Below are positions 1 to 7,990 of a stretch of 31,929 nucleotides of DNA, in pieces. Position numbers and translations under genes: made by a program. The DNA comes from DUAL01 sp964452095 (GTDB lineage Bacteria > Bacteroidota > Bacteroidia > Flavobacteriales > BACL11): NCBI GenBank assembly GCA_964452095.1, contig CAYVKX010000011.1, positions 1 to 31,929 of the forward strand, written 5' to 3'. Below the pieces are notes generated by a model. That model was not told the origin of the DNA and did not search any database. It was given only the letters and a program-made list of their open reading frames with translations. Each line of letters starts with the position of its first letter. Within the stretch, counting starts at the first letter, position 1.

Positions 1-2
1 TG

Positions 3-584
3 CTTGCTCAAAAAGGATATATTGTGGCTTGTGTAGATAATAGAGGGACTGGAGGTAAGGGAGCAGAATTCAAAAAAATGACTTACAAAGAACTAGGGAA
101 ATATGAAACTATTGATCAAATAAATGCAGCAAAGCATTTTGGATCACTTCCATATATTGATGCTAATAGAATTGGTATTCAAGGTTGGAGTTATGGAGGT
201 TATATGTCATCATTAGCAATTACAAAAGGTGCAGATGTTTTCTCATTAGCCATAGCAGTTGCTCCAGTAACTAATTGGCGTTATTACGATAATATCTATA
301 CCGAGCGTTACATGCAAACGCCACAAGAGAATGCTAGTGGTTATGATGAAAATTCACCAATTAATCATGTTGAAAAGCTAAAAGGACATTATTTATTAGT
401 CCATGGAAGTGCTGATGACAATGTACATGTACAAAATACTATGGAAATGATTTCTGCTCTTGTAAAAGCAAACAAGCAATTCGATTTGTTCATTTATCCT
501 GATAAAAACCATGGGATTTATGGCGGTAATACACGCTATCATTTATACAAAAAAATGACTGACTTCATTTTAAACAATCTATAA
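3..584 (+). CDS. Prolyl oligopeptidase family (S9) dipeptidyl-peptidase IV-like, C-terminal part
   Basis: 5' truncated by the window edge: the frame is open from base 3, and the GTG at 24 lies inside the conserved VDNRGTG stretch, so it is not a start. The 193 residues are the alpha/beta-hydrolase catalytic domain. The nucleophile motif GWSYGG has its Ser codon at 189-191, the acid lies in HGSADDNVH (Asp codon 414-416) and the catalytic His in DKNHG (codon 510-512). The DDNVH and DNRGTG motifs fit the DPP IV branch of family S9, enzymes that usually act in the periplasm and release dipeptides, often after proline. The N-terminal beta-propeller and signal peptide lie outside the window, so localisation is inferred. 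A peptide transporter follows 45 bases later, which suggests that the released peptides are taken up by the cell. Confidence 0.93.
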   Translation, partial: LAQKGYIVACVDNRGTGGKGAEFKKMTYKELGKYETIDQINAAKHFGSLPYIDANRIGIQGWSYGGYMSSLAITKGADVFSLAIAVAPVTNWRYYDNIYTERYMQTPQENASGYDENSPINHVEKLKGHYLLVHGSADDNVHVQNTMEMISALVKANKQFDLFIYPDKNHGIYGGNTRYHLYKKMTDFILNNL

Positions 585-629
585 CCAAAAAATTTACTAT
601 TTTCGGCAACCTAAATTTAAAACAAATCT

Positions 630-2249
630 ATGACTAATCAAGAACAACAATTATTCGGACATCCTAAAGGATTATTCTATTTATTTTTTGCAGAACTATG
701 GGAAAGATTCTCATACTATGGAATGCGTGCTCTACTTACACTATACATGGTTAATGAGTTCTTTACTTGGATGACAGATGAGGCATACAGAGAAGAAGTC
801 TCTTTCGGGATCTTTGCAGCTTATGGATCATTAGTTTATGCTACACCTGTTATTGGTGGAATGATTGCAGATAAATTTATTGGATTTAAAAAATCTATAA
901 TGCTTGGAGGAATCTTAATGGCTTTGGGTCATTTCTTTATGGCATTCTATTTTGATACAAGTATTCTAGGATTTAGTAAAATGGCTGTAAATAATTTCTT
1001 TTTCTATGCTGCTTTGGCACTATTAATAGTTGGGAATGGATTCTTTAAACCAAATATTTCAACTATGGTTGGCAGTTTGTATCCAGAAGGTGATGATAGA
1101 AGAGATTCTGGATTCACTATCTTTTATATGGGAATTAATACTGGTGCATTTTTAGCGCCATTAGTTTGCGGATATTTAGGTTATGAATATGGTTGGCATT
1201 ATGGTTTTGGAGCTGCTGGAATTGGAATGATTGCAGGTTTATTTGTATTTATCAGTGGTATGAATGCTGGTGTTTTTGGAGATAACGGAAATCAACCAGC
1301 TGAATATGTAGACACCAAGATGTATGGTATGCGTACTGATTATTTTTTCTATTTAGTTGCATTACTTATGGTCCCTATTGCAGCTTTCTTAGTAAAGAAC
1401 AATGCTATGGAAGTTATAGAGGGAATGCATCTGCACTCTGGACTATTATCATTATTAGGAATTGTGATATTAGGAATCTTGGGTAAAAAAATGATGGAAC
1501 TTTCTCGTATGGAAGTTTTCCGTTTATTAAGTGTATTAGTTTTAACTTTATTAATCACTGTATTCTGGTCATTCTTTGAGTTAGCAGGAACTGCAATTAC
1601 ACTATTTGCTGAACGAAATGTAAACCTTACTTTATTAAACGCATCACAAACAAATGCAATTAACCCAGGATATATTATCTTCTTAGCTATTCCATTTTCA
1701 ATGATGTGGGTATACTTATCAAAAATACAAAGAAACCCTACCACTCCTGTTAAATTTGCTTTAGGTATTTTACAATTAGGATTAGGTTTCTTAGTATTTG
1801 CTATGAGTGCACAATATATGGATGCAGCAGGAAGAACTCCATTTATGTTCTTGATGATAGGTTATTTTCTTCTAACTACAGGAGAACTTTTCATCTCCCC
1901 TATTGGTTTATCAAAAGTAACTGAGTTGTCTCCTAAAAGTATGACCGCATTTATGATGGGGGTTTACTTCTTATCTTCATCTTATGCTCATTATATTTCT
2001 GGTGCAATTGCGAAACTTACAACTACTCCAGAATCTGGGGTAGCCCCAGAGCCTGGGTTCATGACAACTATGATTGAAAAAGTAACAGGATTTGCTGGAG
2101 GTTATTCTGAATCATCTATTGAAGGCGTACAAACTTTAGTAAGTTATACTTCAGTATTTACACAAGTTGGTGTGGTGGCAATAGGAATGGCTGTTTTAGC
2201 GTTTATCCTATCACCAATACTTAAAAAATGGATGCATGGCGTTCACTAA
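630..2249 (+). CDS. POT/PTR2 family proton-coupled oligopeptide transporter
   Basis: The 539-residue multi-spanning membrane protein imports di- and tripeptides with protons across the inner membrane. The family ExxER motif is in helix 1 (Glu22, Glu25, Arg26, in ELWERFSYYGMR), and the second PTR2 signature FTIFYMGINTGAF is near residue 163. About 12-14 hydrophobic segments are visible, as usual for bacterial POT carriers with the two extra helices. The length is normal. The ATG at 630 places the first conserved motif about 20 residues in, as in relatives. It follows the S9 peptidase by 45 bases and is followed by an exported thioredoxin-like gene 30 bases later, so the four genes to 3232 may be one transcript. 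The peptidase pairing supports a role in peptide scavenging. Confidence 0.95.
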   Translation: MTNQEQQLFGHPKGLFYLFFAELWERFSYYGMRALLTLYMVNEFFTWMTDEAYREEVSFGIFAAYGSLVYATPVIGGMIADKFIGFKKSIMLGGILMALGHFFMAFYFDTSILGFSKMAVNNFFFYAALALLIVGNGFFKPNISTMVGSLYPEGDDRRDSGFTIFYMGINTGAFLAPLVCGYLGYEYGWHYGFGAAGIGMIAGLFVFISGMNAGVFGDNGNQPAEYVDTKMYGMRTDYFFYLVALLMVPIAAFLVKNNAMEVIEGMHLHSGLLSLLGIVILGILGKKMMELSRMEVFRLLSVLVLTLLITVFWSFFELAGTAITLFAERNVNLTLLNASQTNAINPGYIIFLAIPFSMMWVYLSKIQRNPTTPVKFALGILQLGLGFLVFAMSAQYMDAAGRTPFMFLMIGYFLLTTGELFISPIGLSKVTELSPKSMTAFMMGVYFLSSSYAHYISGAIAKLTTTPESGVAPEPGFMTTMIEKVTGFAGGYSESSIEGVQTLVSYTSVFTQVGVVAIGMAVLAFILSPILKKWMHGVH

Positions 2250-2279
2250 AATTAATTAAAAAAACAAAAACAAATTAAA

Positions 2280-2747
2280 ATGAAACGATTATTAGCAGTA
2301 TTATTAGTAGCATTTTCTCTTAACGGATTTGCACAACAAAAACCATTAGAATGGCATACAGATGTAAATAAAGCCATTAATTTATCTGTTCAATCTGGGA
2401 AACCATTATTTTTCTTCTTTACAGGAAGTGATTGGTGTGGTTGGTGTAAGCGCTTGCAAAAAGAAGTTTTCTTTAAGCCAGAATTTAAAACATGGGCAAA
2501 TAAAAATGTAGTTTTGGTAGAATTGGACTTTCCAAAAAGAACAAAACTTTCTGCTGAATTACAAAAACAAAATCGAGAACTAGCTCAAATGTTTGGCGTG
2601 AGAGGGTACCCAACTGTTTGGTTTGTAACTCCTGAGGTTCAGGAAGGTAAAGTGAATTTCCTTAAACTTGGTTCTCAAGGTTATGTGGCTGGTGGTCCAA
2701 AAGCATGGATTGATGGGGCTAATAAAATTCTCAAAGCAAAAAAATGA
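2280..2747 (+). CDS. Exported thioredoxin-fold protein with WCGWC active site
   Basis: The 155 residues begin with a signal peptide (hydrophobic residues 4-17, likely cleavage after FAQ near residue 19), so the protein should act in the periplasm. A thioredoxin fold follows, with the redox pair Cys53-Cys56 in DWCGWCK and a cis-proline in RGYPTVWF. The layout resembles the thioredoxin_7 type of small secreted thioredoxin-like proteins common in Bacteroidota. Its substrate cannot be told. It overlaps the next gene by ATGA (2744-2747), which indicates translational coupling of two periplasmic redox proteins. The WCGWC sequence differs from the classic WCGPC, so disulfide reductase activity is likely but not shown. 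Confidence 0.85.
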   Translation: MKRLLAVLLVAFSLNGFAQQKPLEWHTDVNKAINLSVQSGKPLFFFFTGSDWCGWCKRLQKEVFFKPEFKTWANKNVVLVELDFPKRTKLSAELQKQNRELAQMFGVRGYPTVWFVTPEVQEGKVNFLKLGSQGYVAGGPKAWIDGANKILKAKK

Positions 2748-3232
2748 GAAAGCTAGTAGTTTTACTTCTAGTGTTTTCTTCTATTTTTGCTTTTTCTCAA
2801 GGGCAGGTAAAAACAGAGATACAATGGCTTCATCTAAATAAAGCAGAGAAATTAGCTGCAAAATACGATAGTGATATGCTTGTTTTTTTCTTTAGAAATG
2901 GCTGCCCAGATTGCAAAAAAATGAAAGCAGAAACGCTTAAAAATCCTGAAATTATAAAGTTAATTAATGAGAATTTTTTTCCTGTAATGCTTAATGGGAG
3001 AACAAAAGATACGCTTATTTATAATGGAAAAACATACATCAATCAGCAACCCTTAGAGCATGGAAAAAACTTCCGGCACGATTTGTATCACGAATTAGCG
3101 GATGCAATAAAAGGACAATATTATTATCCTTACATTGTAATAATTGATGGAAAACATAAAAAGGTAGCTAATATGCCAGGATTTATGCCAGCAATCCGAT
3201 TAAAAAGAAGTTTGCTAAAGTATATCCAATAA
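2744..3232 (+). CDS. Exported thioredoxin-like protein with CPDC motif
   Basis: The 162-residue protein has a signal peptide (residues 1-18, ending FAFSQ). A thioredoxin-like core follows with Cys54-Cys57 in NGCPDCKKM and a possible cis-proline in YYYPYIVII. The usual Trp before the first Cys is replaced by Gly. A longer insertion than in classic thioredoxins lies between the helix after the Cys pair and the cis-Pro strand. The start codon overlaps the stop of the preceding thioredoxin gene, so the two are almost certainly co-translated and may act on one target or on each other. The exact role is unknown. A strong hairpin terminator follows directly after the stop. Confidence 0.8.
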   Translation: MRKLVVLLLVFSSIFAFSQGQVKTEIQWLHLNKAEKLAAKYDSDMLVFFFRNGCPDCKKMKAETLKNPEIIKLINENFFPVMLNGRTKDTLIYNGKTYINQQPLEHGKNFRHDLYHELADAIKGQYYYPYIVIIDGKHKKVANMPGFMPAIRLKRSLLKYIQ

Positions 3233-3263
3233 AAAAAGGAGTCGATTTCTCAAACTCCTTTTT
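3233..3263. terminator. Bidirectional Rho-independent terminator
   Basis: A 10-bp perfect stem (AAAAAGGAGT at 3233-3242 with ACTCCTTTTT at 3254-3263) closes an 11-base loop. It lies directly after the stop of the CPDC protein on the plus strand and directly after the tRNA 3' end on the minus strand. The A-run and T-run arms let it serve both directions. Confidence 0.85.
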
Positions 3264-3264
3264 G

Positions 3265-3339
3265 GGTGGATGATGGGATTCGAACCCACGACCCCCGGAA
3301 CCACAATCCAGTGCTCTAACCAACTGAGCTACAACCACC
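3265..3339 (-). tRNA. tRNA-His (anticodon GTG)
   Basis: Reading the minus strand gives a full cloverleaf. The D arm has GCTC/GAGC, the anticodon stem is CTGGA/TCCGG with loop TTGTGGT (anticodon GTG), the variable loop has 5 bases, and the T arm has loop TTCGAAT. The extra 5' G at 3339 (G-1) opposite C73 at 3265 is the identity mark of tRNA-His. The acceptor stem has one U5-U68 mismatch. CCA is not encoded (CAA follows). It has its own promoter just upstream and shares a terminator with the convergent gene. Confidence 0.95.
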
Positions 3340-3352
3340 ATTTTTCAAGCGG

Positions 3353-3384
3353 CAAATATAATAGTTTGATAATAATAAACGCAA
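3353..3384 (-). promoter_or_regulatory. Promoter of tRNA-His
   Basis: On the minus strand, TTG (3382-3384), 21 bases and TATATTTG (3353-3360) match the Bacteroidota TTG-N17-23-TAnnTTTG promoter exactly. The -7 box ends 13 bases before G-1 of the tRNA. Confidence 0.75.
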
Positions 3385-3407
3385 AGGAAAGTAAAGTAAA
3401 AATGCAG

Positions 3408-3415
3408 TATATTTG
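3408..3415 (+). promoter_or_regulatory. -7 promoter element of the P-type ATPase gene
   Basis: TATATTTG, a perfect TAnnTTTG box, ends 8 bases before the ATG at 3424. No TTG lies at the expected -33 distance, so only half of the promoter is seen. The predicted transcript leader would be only a few bases long. Confidence 0.5.
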
Positions 3416-3423
3416 TTTCCAAT

Positions 3424-5535
3424 ATGGAGGATAAAAAACAAAAAGAAATTCTTAAGGTAGAGGGTATGACTTGTGCTAATTGTGCTTTGGGTATCAAAAA
3501 GCATTTGGATAAAAATGGCATACAAAATGTGAATGTGAATTTTGCCACAAATGAGGCATCTTTCTATCAGGATAATGAGCATAATACCAATGATATTATA
3601 GCTTTAATAAACGAATTGGGATATAAGGCAAAAGCTAAAAATGAGGACGACAAAGAGCAAGGAATATCTTTAATTGAGAAGCAATTTTTCTTTACTCTTA
3701 TTTTTACAATTCCACTTTTTTCGCATATGTTTTTACCAAAGGATAGTATTTTGCAAAATGCTTTATTGCAATTTTTTCTTTGTTTGCCTGTATTTTTGGT
3801 AGGAGTTTTTCATTTTGGGAAAAGTGCTTTTAGTAGCTTAAAAGCTGGTCTTCCAAATATGGATGTGCTTATCTTGATGGGAAGTTCGGCTGCATTTTTT
3901 TATAGTATTTATGGTTGGCTACTTTTTGAAGGTACTGCTGATGCTCATAATTATCTTTTCTTTGAAACCACCGCTACCATCATTACTTTGGTACTACTTG
4001 GGAATGTATTAGAACACAGGTCAGTTCGGCAAACTACCACTGCAATTCGTGAGCTTTCGGCAATAAAAACAGGGCTTGCCAAAAAAGAAGTGAATGGAGA
4101 GATTCAGCAAGTTTCTTTTGATGAGGTAAAAGTAGAGGATATCCTTATTGTAAATATGGGCGATAAAATTCCTGTGGATGGAAAAGCGGTGTGGGGCTCT
4201 GCTTTAATTGATGAATCTATGCTGACTGGCGAAAGTGTTCCCGTAAGTAAGCAGCAAGATGAAAATGTAATTGGTGGGACTATTGTAAAATCAGGAAGTA
4301 TAAAAATAAGGGCTACTTCAGTGGGAGATGATATGTTGCTTTCTCAAATAATTGAGCTAGTAAAAAATGCGGAAGATAACAAACCCGATATTCAAAGTTT
4401 GGGCGATAAAGTAAGCGGTATTTTTGTGCCTGTTGTTTTACTTATCTCGATTTTTACTTATATTATTTCTCATTTTGTTTTTGATATTTCAGGAACAGAT
4501 GCTTTTTTAAGAGGTATTGCAGTATTAGTTATTTCTTGCCCATGTGCTATGGGATTGGCTACTCCAACTGCCGTAATGGTTGGGATAGGAAGAGCAGCCA
4601 AAAAAGGAATTTTATTAAAAGGTGGAGGAACGCTAGAAAAATTAGCAGGCATCAAAAATATAGTTTTTGATAAAACTGGAACGCTCACCACTGGGGAGTT
4701 TGCCATTAAAAAAATAGAAGTGATAGAAGGGGAGGATTCATTTGTGAAAAATATCATATATAATTTGGAAAAACATTCCTCTCATCCTATTGCGCAATCT
4801 TTAGTTAAAAACTTAAAATATGAGGCAACTGCCCTTTCGCTTTCTGAAATAAAAGAAGAAAAAGGAATTGGAATTTCTGCTGTTTTTAATAAAGATTTGT
4901 ACCAAATTGGTTCTGGAAGATTATTAAAAGAAGATGAAAAAGAGCACGATTTATATCTTTTAAAAAACAATAAAATTATTGCTTTTATTGATATAGAAGA
5001 TGAGTTAAAAACAGATGCAAAAAAGGTAATACAAGCGATAAAATCATTAGGTATTGCACCCATTCTTTTAAGTGGCGATAAGGAAAAAAAATGTGAGGAT
5101 CTAAATGAAAAATTAAATTTCTCTGCAATTTATTCTGAGTATTTACCAGAACAAAAATTAGAAAAAATAAATCAGTTGGTTGATAAAAATCCAACCGCTA
5201 TGTTTGGAGATGGAGTGAATGACGCACCCGCATTAGCAAGTGCAACTGTTGGTATTTCTATAGGCAATGCTACTCAGGTTGCTATACAATCGGCAGATGT
5301 AATTTTACTGCATAAAACCGAGCTTTCACAATTGCCCAAATCTCTGCAAGTGGCTCGGCATACTTTACTTACTATTAAGCAAAATTTGTTCTGGGCTTTT
5401 GCCTATAATATTGTTGCTATTCCTATTGCGGCAATGGGATTTCTAAACCCAATGTGGGGAGCACTTTTTATGGCTTTTTCTGATGTGGTTGTAATTGGAA
5501 ATTCTATTCGATTAAAATACAAAAAGATTTTTTAG
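3424..5535 (+). CDS. Heavy-metal (copper-type) P1B-type ATPase
   Basis: The 703-residue enzyme exports a soft metal ion, most likely Cu+, using ATP. An N-terminal HMA domain has GMTCANC (Cys17, Cys20). The phosphatase loop TGES is at 268-271, the membrane metal site Cys372-Pro-Cys374 sits in SCPCAMGLATP, the phosphorylated Asp416 lies in DKTGT, and the hinge GDGVNDAP is at 595-602. About eight transmembrane segments are expected. It is compact because there is a single HMA domain. The last helix reads MAFSD rather than the MxxSS usual for Cu+ ATPases, so the ion preference carries some doubt. The stop is followed immediately by the GTG of a flippase gene, an unexpected partner. ATG at 3424 is chosen because it follows a -7 box and precedes the HMA domain. 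Confidence 0.92.
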   Translation: MEDKKQKEILKVEGMTCANCALGIKKHLDKNGIQNVNVNFATNEASFYQDNEHNTNDIIALINELGYKAKAKNEDDKEQGISLIEKQFFFTLIFTIPLFSHMFLPKDSILQNALLQFFLCLPVFLVGVFHFGKSAFSSLKAGLPNMDVLILMGSSAAFFYSIYGWLLFEGTADAHNYLFFETTATIITLVLLGNVLEHRSVRQTTTAIRELSAIKTGLAKKEVNGEIQQVSFDEVKVEDILIVNMGDKIPVDGKAVWGSALIDESMLTGESVPVSKQQDENVIGGTIVKSGSIKIRATSVGDDMLLSQIIELVKNAEDNKPDIQSLGDKVSGIFVPVVLLISIFTYIISHFVFDISGTDAFLRGIAVLVISCPCAMGLATPTAVMVGIGRAAKKGILLKGGGTLEKLAGIKNIVFDKTGTLTTGEFAIKKIEVIEGEDSFVKNIIYNLEKHSSHPIAQSLVKNLKYEATALSLSEIKEEKGIGISAVFNKDLYQIGSGRLLKEDEKEHDLYLLKNNKIIAFIDIEDELKTDAKKVIQAIKSLGIAPILLSGDKEKKCEDLNEKLNFSAIYSEYLPEQKLEKINQLVDKNPTAMFGDGVNDAPALASATVGISIGNATQVAIQSADVILLHKTELSQLPKSLQVARHTLLTIKQNLFWAFAYNIVAIPIAAMGFLNPMWGALFMAFSDVVVIGNSIRLKYKKIF

Positions 5536-6786
5536 GTGAGGGAGTTAATCAATAAGGGGCTTAAAGATTTACTTCATCATAAAAAAGAAGTAGGCAATAC
5601 TGCCATTTTGTTTTCTACCCAAATTTTAGTTTTAATAATTGGGCTTGGAATCAAGACTATTCAAACAAGGGCGTTAACGCCAGAAGATTATGGTTTGCTC
5701 GCACTTTTTGGCACTATTACTTCTGTTATTGTTTTGTTTTTTCATTATGCTTCTTTCTCTTCTTTAAAGGTGTTGTTAGCCAATAATTCAGACGAAAAAA
5801 AGGAAAAAGAGTTTTTTGGAATTAGTCTAATTATCGCTACAATTCTTGGAGTTTTATTTTCCATTACAATTTTTGGAATTAGCTTTTTTGTAGATGATTT
5901 TTTAAATGTGGAGATTGGGACTTTGCTCCTGATTTTAGCCCCATTTTGTTTTATTCTTCCTTTTCAGTTTTTTATTTCTGAGATTGCAATAGGAGCGAGC
6001 AAACTAAAGAGTTTGGCTGCTTTTCATCTTTTTTCCCGCCTACTTTTTGTTGTTTCTCTTTTTGCAATTTGGCAGCAAAGGGAGTTAAATGTGCAGCTAA
6101 TTATAATGCTTAATTTGCTTTCTTGGATAGTAGCAACCGCTATGGTTTTATTTAGTTTAAGGCCATCTTTCAATAATCTGAAAGAGAATTTTTTAGTTGT
6201 AAAAGCAAAAAATAAATCCTTTGGATTTGCTTATTATTTTGGTGCGATAGTCAATCAATCTACTTTCAAATTAGATGAACTTTTTATCACTTATTTTGTG
6301 AATATTACCCAATTAGGATTTTATACTTTGGCTAGTATTATTTGTTCGCCAATGACTTTTTTAAGCAGAGCTTTTGTAAATAGTATTTTCAAAAAGATGG
6401 CATTAAAAGATAGAATCCCTATCAGAGTTTTTCTGTATAATTCTATTTGGCTAGGCTTTTGTGCTTTGTTTTTATACTTTAGTTCCGATTTAATTGTTAG
6501 CACTTTATTTGGTGCAGATTATATGAGAGTGAGCAAATATATTTTCCTTTTTTCATTGGCTTTTTTCTTTCAAGGAATGTATGCTCCTTTTAGTTTTTTG
6601 GCGGTAAAATCCAAAGGAAAACAGCTTAGAAATGTGGCCTATTTAGAAGCTATTGTAAATGTAGTGGGGAACATTATTTTGGTGCCAATTTTATTGGTTG
6701 AAGGAGCAATTTACGCTAGTATTTTATCTCGTTTTACTCATTTTGTAGGGCTTTGGTATTATTACAATAAAATGATAAAATCATGA
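5536..6786 (+). CDS. Wzx-type polysaccharide flippase (MATE/oligosaccharidyl-lipid exporter superfamily)
   Basis: The 416-residue very hydrophobic protein has about 12 transmembrane segments. Near the N-terminus it carries the family pattern of a long helix followed by IKTIQTRALTPEDYGLLALFG, typical of lipopolysaccharide or capsule repeat-unit flippases. Such proteins move undecaprenyl-linked sugar units from the cytoplasmic to the periplasmic side of the inner membrane. The start is inferred as GTG at 5536, directly after the ATPase TAG with no gap; no ATG precedes the first conserved segment. It overlaps the following glycosyltransferase by ATGA (6783-6786). The pair fits surface polysaccharide synthesis, but no further sugar genes follow here. 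Confidence 0.85.
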   Translation: MRELINKGLKDLLHHKKEVGNTAILFSTQILVLIIGLGIKTIQTRALTPEDYGLLALFGTITSVIVLFFHYASFSSLKVLLANNSDEKKEKEFFGISLIIATILGVLFSITIFGISFFVDDFLNVEIGTLLLILAPFCFILPFQFFISEIAIGASKLKSLAAFHLFSRLLFVVSLFAIWQQRELNVQLIIMLNLLSWIVATAMVLFSLRPSFNNLKENFLVVKAKNKSFGFAYYFGAIVNQSTFKLDELFITYFVNITQLGFYTLASIICSPMTFLSRAFVNSIFKKMALKDRIPIRVFLYNSIWLGFCALFLYFSSDLIVSTLFGADYMRVSKYIFLFSLAFFFQGMYAPFSFLAVKSKGKQLRNVAYLEAIVNVVGNIILVPILLVEGAIYASILSRFTHFVGLWYYYNKMIKS

Positions 6787-7934
6787 AAATTTGCATGATT
6801 ACTTCCTTGCACTCTCCAAAAGATGACCGCATTTTTTTCAAAGAGGCAATTTCTTTAAAAAACAGAGGGTTTGAGGTAAGTATTTTGTGCTTGGCGGATG
6901 AAAAGGGAAGGGTGAAAGATATGTCAGGGAATGTGTTGAATCCTCAAAATCAAGCAAAAATTGAAATAGAGGGAATTGAAATTTCTGGCATCAAAAAACA
7001 AAGTGGTTTTTTTCAAAAACTATTACATAAATTAGGGAAAGGAAAATGTTGGAGTGAATTTATCAAAAAGGCAAAAGAAATAAATGCGGAGGTGTATCAT
7101 GCACATGAGCCACAAACGGCTTTTATTGGACTGAAAATACAAAGGAAAACCAATGCTAAACTTATTTATGACGCGCATGAACCATGGATTTTTTCTCGCT
7201 CAATAAAAGAGTGGGTTTTGAAAAAGCTTTGTCTTTCGAAACTTAGAAATATCATCTCGGCTAACCAAATTACTCAGCAATCCTTATTACAAGAAAACCC
7301 AAAATTAAACACTGAGGTTATCTATAATTATTCGCCTTCTTTCTTTTCCGCTTATCAAAAACAGAATGTTGAAATTATTATTTGTCATGAAGGGGCGCTT
7401 TGGTTTAATAGAGGATTGAAGTTGATTGTTGAAGCATTAGGGATTTTGAAAAACACGCATCCCAATTTTAAATTTAGAATTATTGGAGATGTATTTGGAG
7501 CAGAAAAAGAGTATTTGTTTACGAAAATAAAAGAGTATAATTTGCAAGAAAATATTGAAATTACGAGATGGCTTCCTTATAAAGAAGTTCCTAAATCAAT
7601 TGCAGATTGTAGTATTGGAATTATTTGTAATACCAATGAAAAACGAAATACTTTGGCCGGGCCACCCAACAAATTATTTAATTATATGACAATGGGCTTG
7701 GCAATTATTGCTGTGGATTTGCCGGCAACTTCTACTATTCTAAAAGAAACAAATACGGGTATTGTTTTACCAAAAAGAAATGCTCCTCTTTTGGCAAAGG
7801 AACTTCAAAACTTTTTGTCAAATACAGCAAAAAGAAAGGAATATCAAGTAAATGCTTTGTATTGGGCAAAAGAGAAATACAATTGGCAATCAGAAGAAGA
7901 AAAATTATTTCAATTTTATAAACGCTTGAAATAA
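6783..7934 (+). CDS. GT4-like (GT-B fold) glycosyltransferase
   Basis: The 383-residue cytoplasmic enzyme is probably peripheral to the membrane and transfers a sugar from an activated donor to a lipid-linked glycan. The N-terminal Rossmann half starts with the characteristic DDRIFFKEAISLKNRGFEV, followed by HAHEPQTA and YDAHEPW. The C-terminal donor-binding half contains GPPNKLFNYMTMGLAII near residues 295-310, where family members bind the nucleotide sugar. The specificity is unknown. Its ATG lies inside the stop of the flippase gene, so the two are translationally coupled. It is the last gene of the ATPase-flippase-glycosyltransferase row; 56 bases separate it from the next gene, without a clear terminator. 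Confidence 0.87.
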   Translation: MKICMITSLHSPKDDRIFFKEAISLKNRGFEVSILCLADEKGRVKDMSGNVLNPQNQAKIEIEGIEISGIKKQSGFFQKLLHKLGKGKCWSEFIKKAKEINAEVYHAHEPQTAFIGLKIQRKTNAKLIYDAHEPWIFSRSIKEWVLKKLCLSKLRNIISANQITQQSLLQENPKLNTEVIYNYSPSFFSAYQKQNVEIIICHEGALWFNRGLKLIVEALGILKNTHPNFKFRIIGDVFGAEKEYLFTKIKEYNLQENIEITRWLPYKEVPKSIADCSIGIICNTNEKRNTLAGPPNKLFNYMTMGLAIIAVDLPATSTILKETNTGIVLPKRNAPLLAKELQNFLSNTAKRKEYQVNALYWAKEKYNWQSEEEKLFQFYKRLK

Positions 7935-7990
7935 AAATATTTATAAATTTACCGCTCAAATTTTAATTCATTAACTTAAAAAACAAGATT

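Noticed and set aside
1349..1744. 131-codon open frame on the minus strand inside the peptide transporter gene
   Set aside because: It is a shadow of the transporter reading frame with no recognisable domain and no promoter.
7935..7990. Promoter for the BNR protein gene (TAAATTTA near 7942)
   Set aside because: The last base of the -7 box differs from consensus and the nearest TTG is only 15 bases away; too weak to list.
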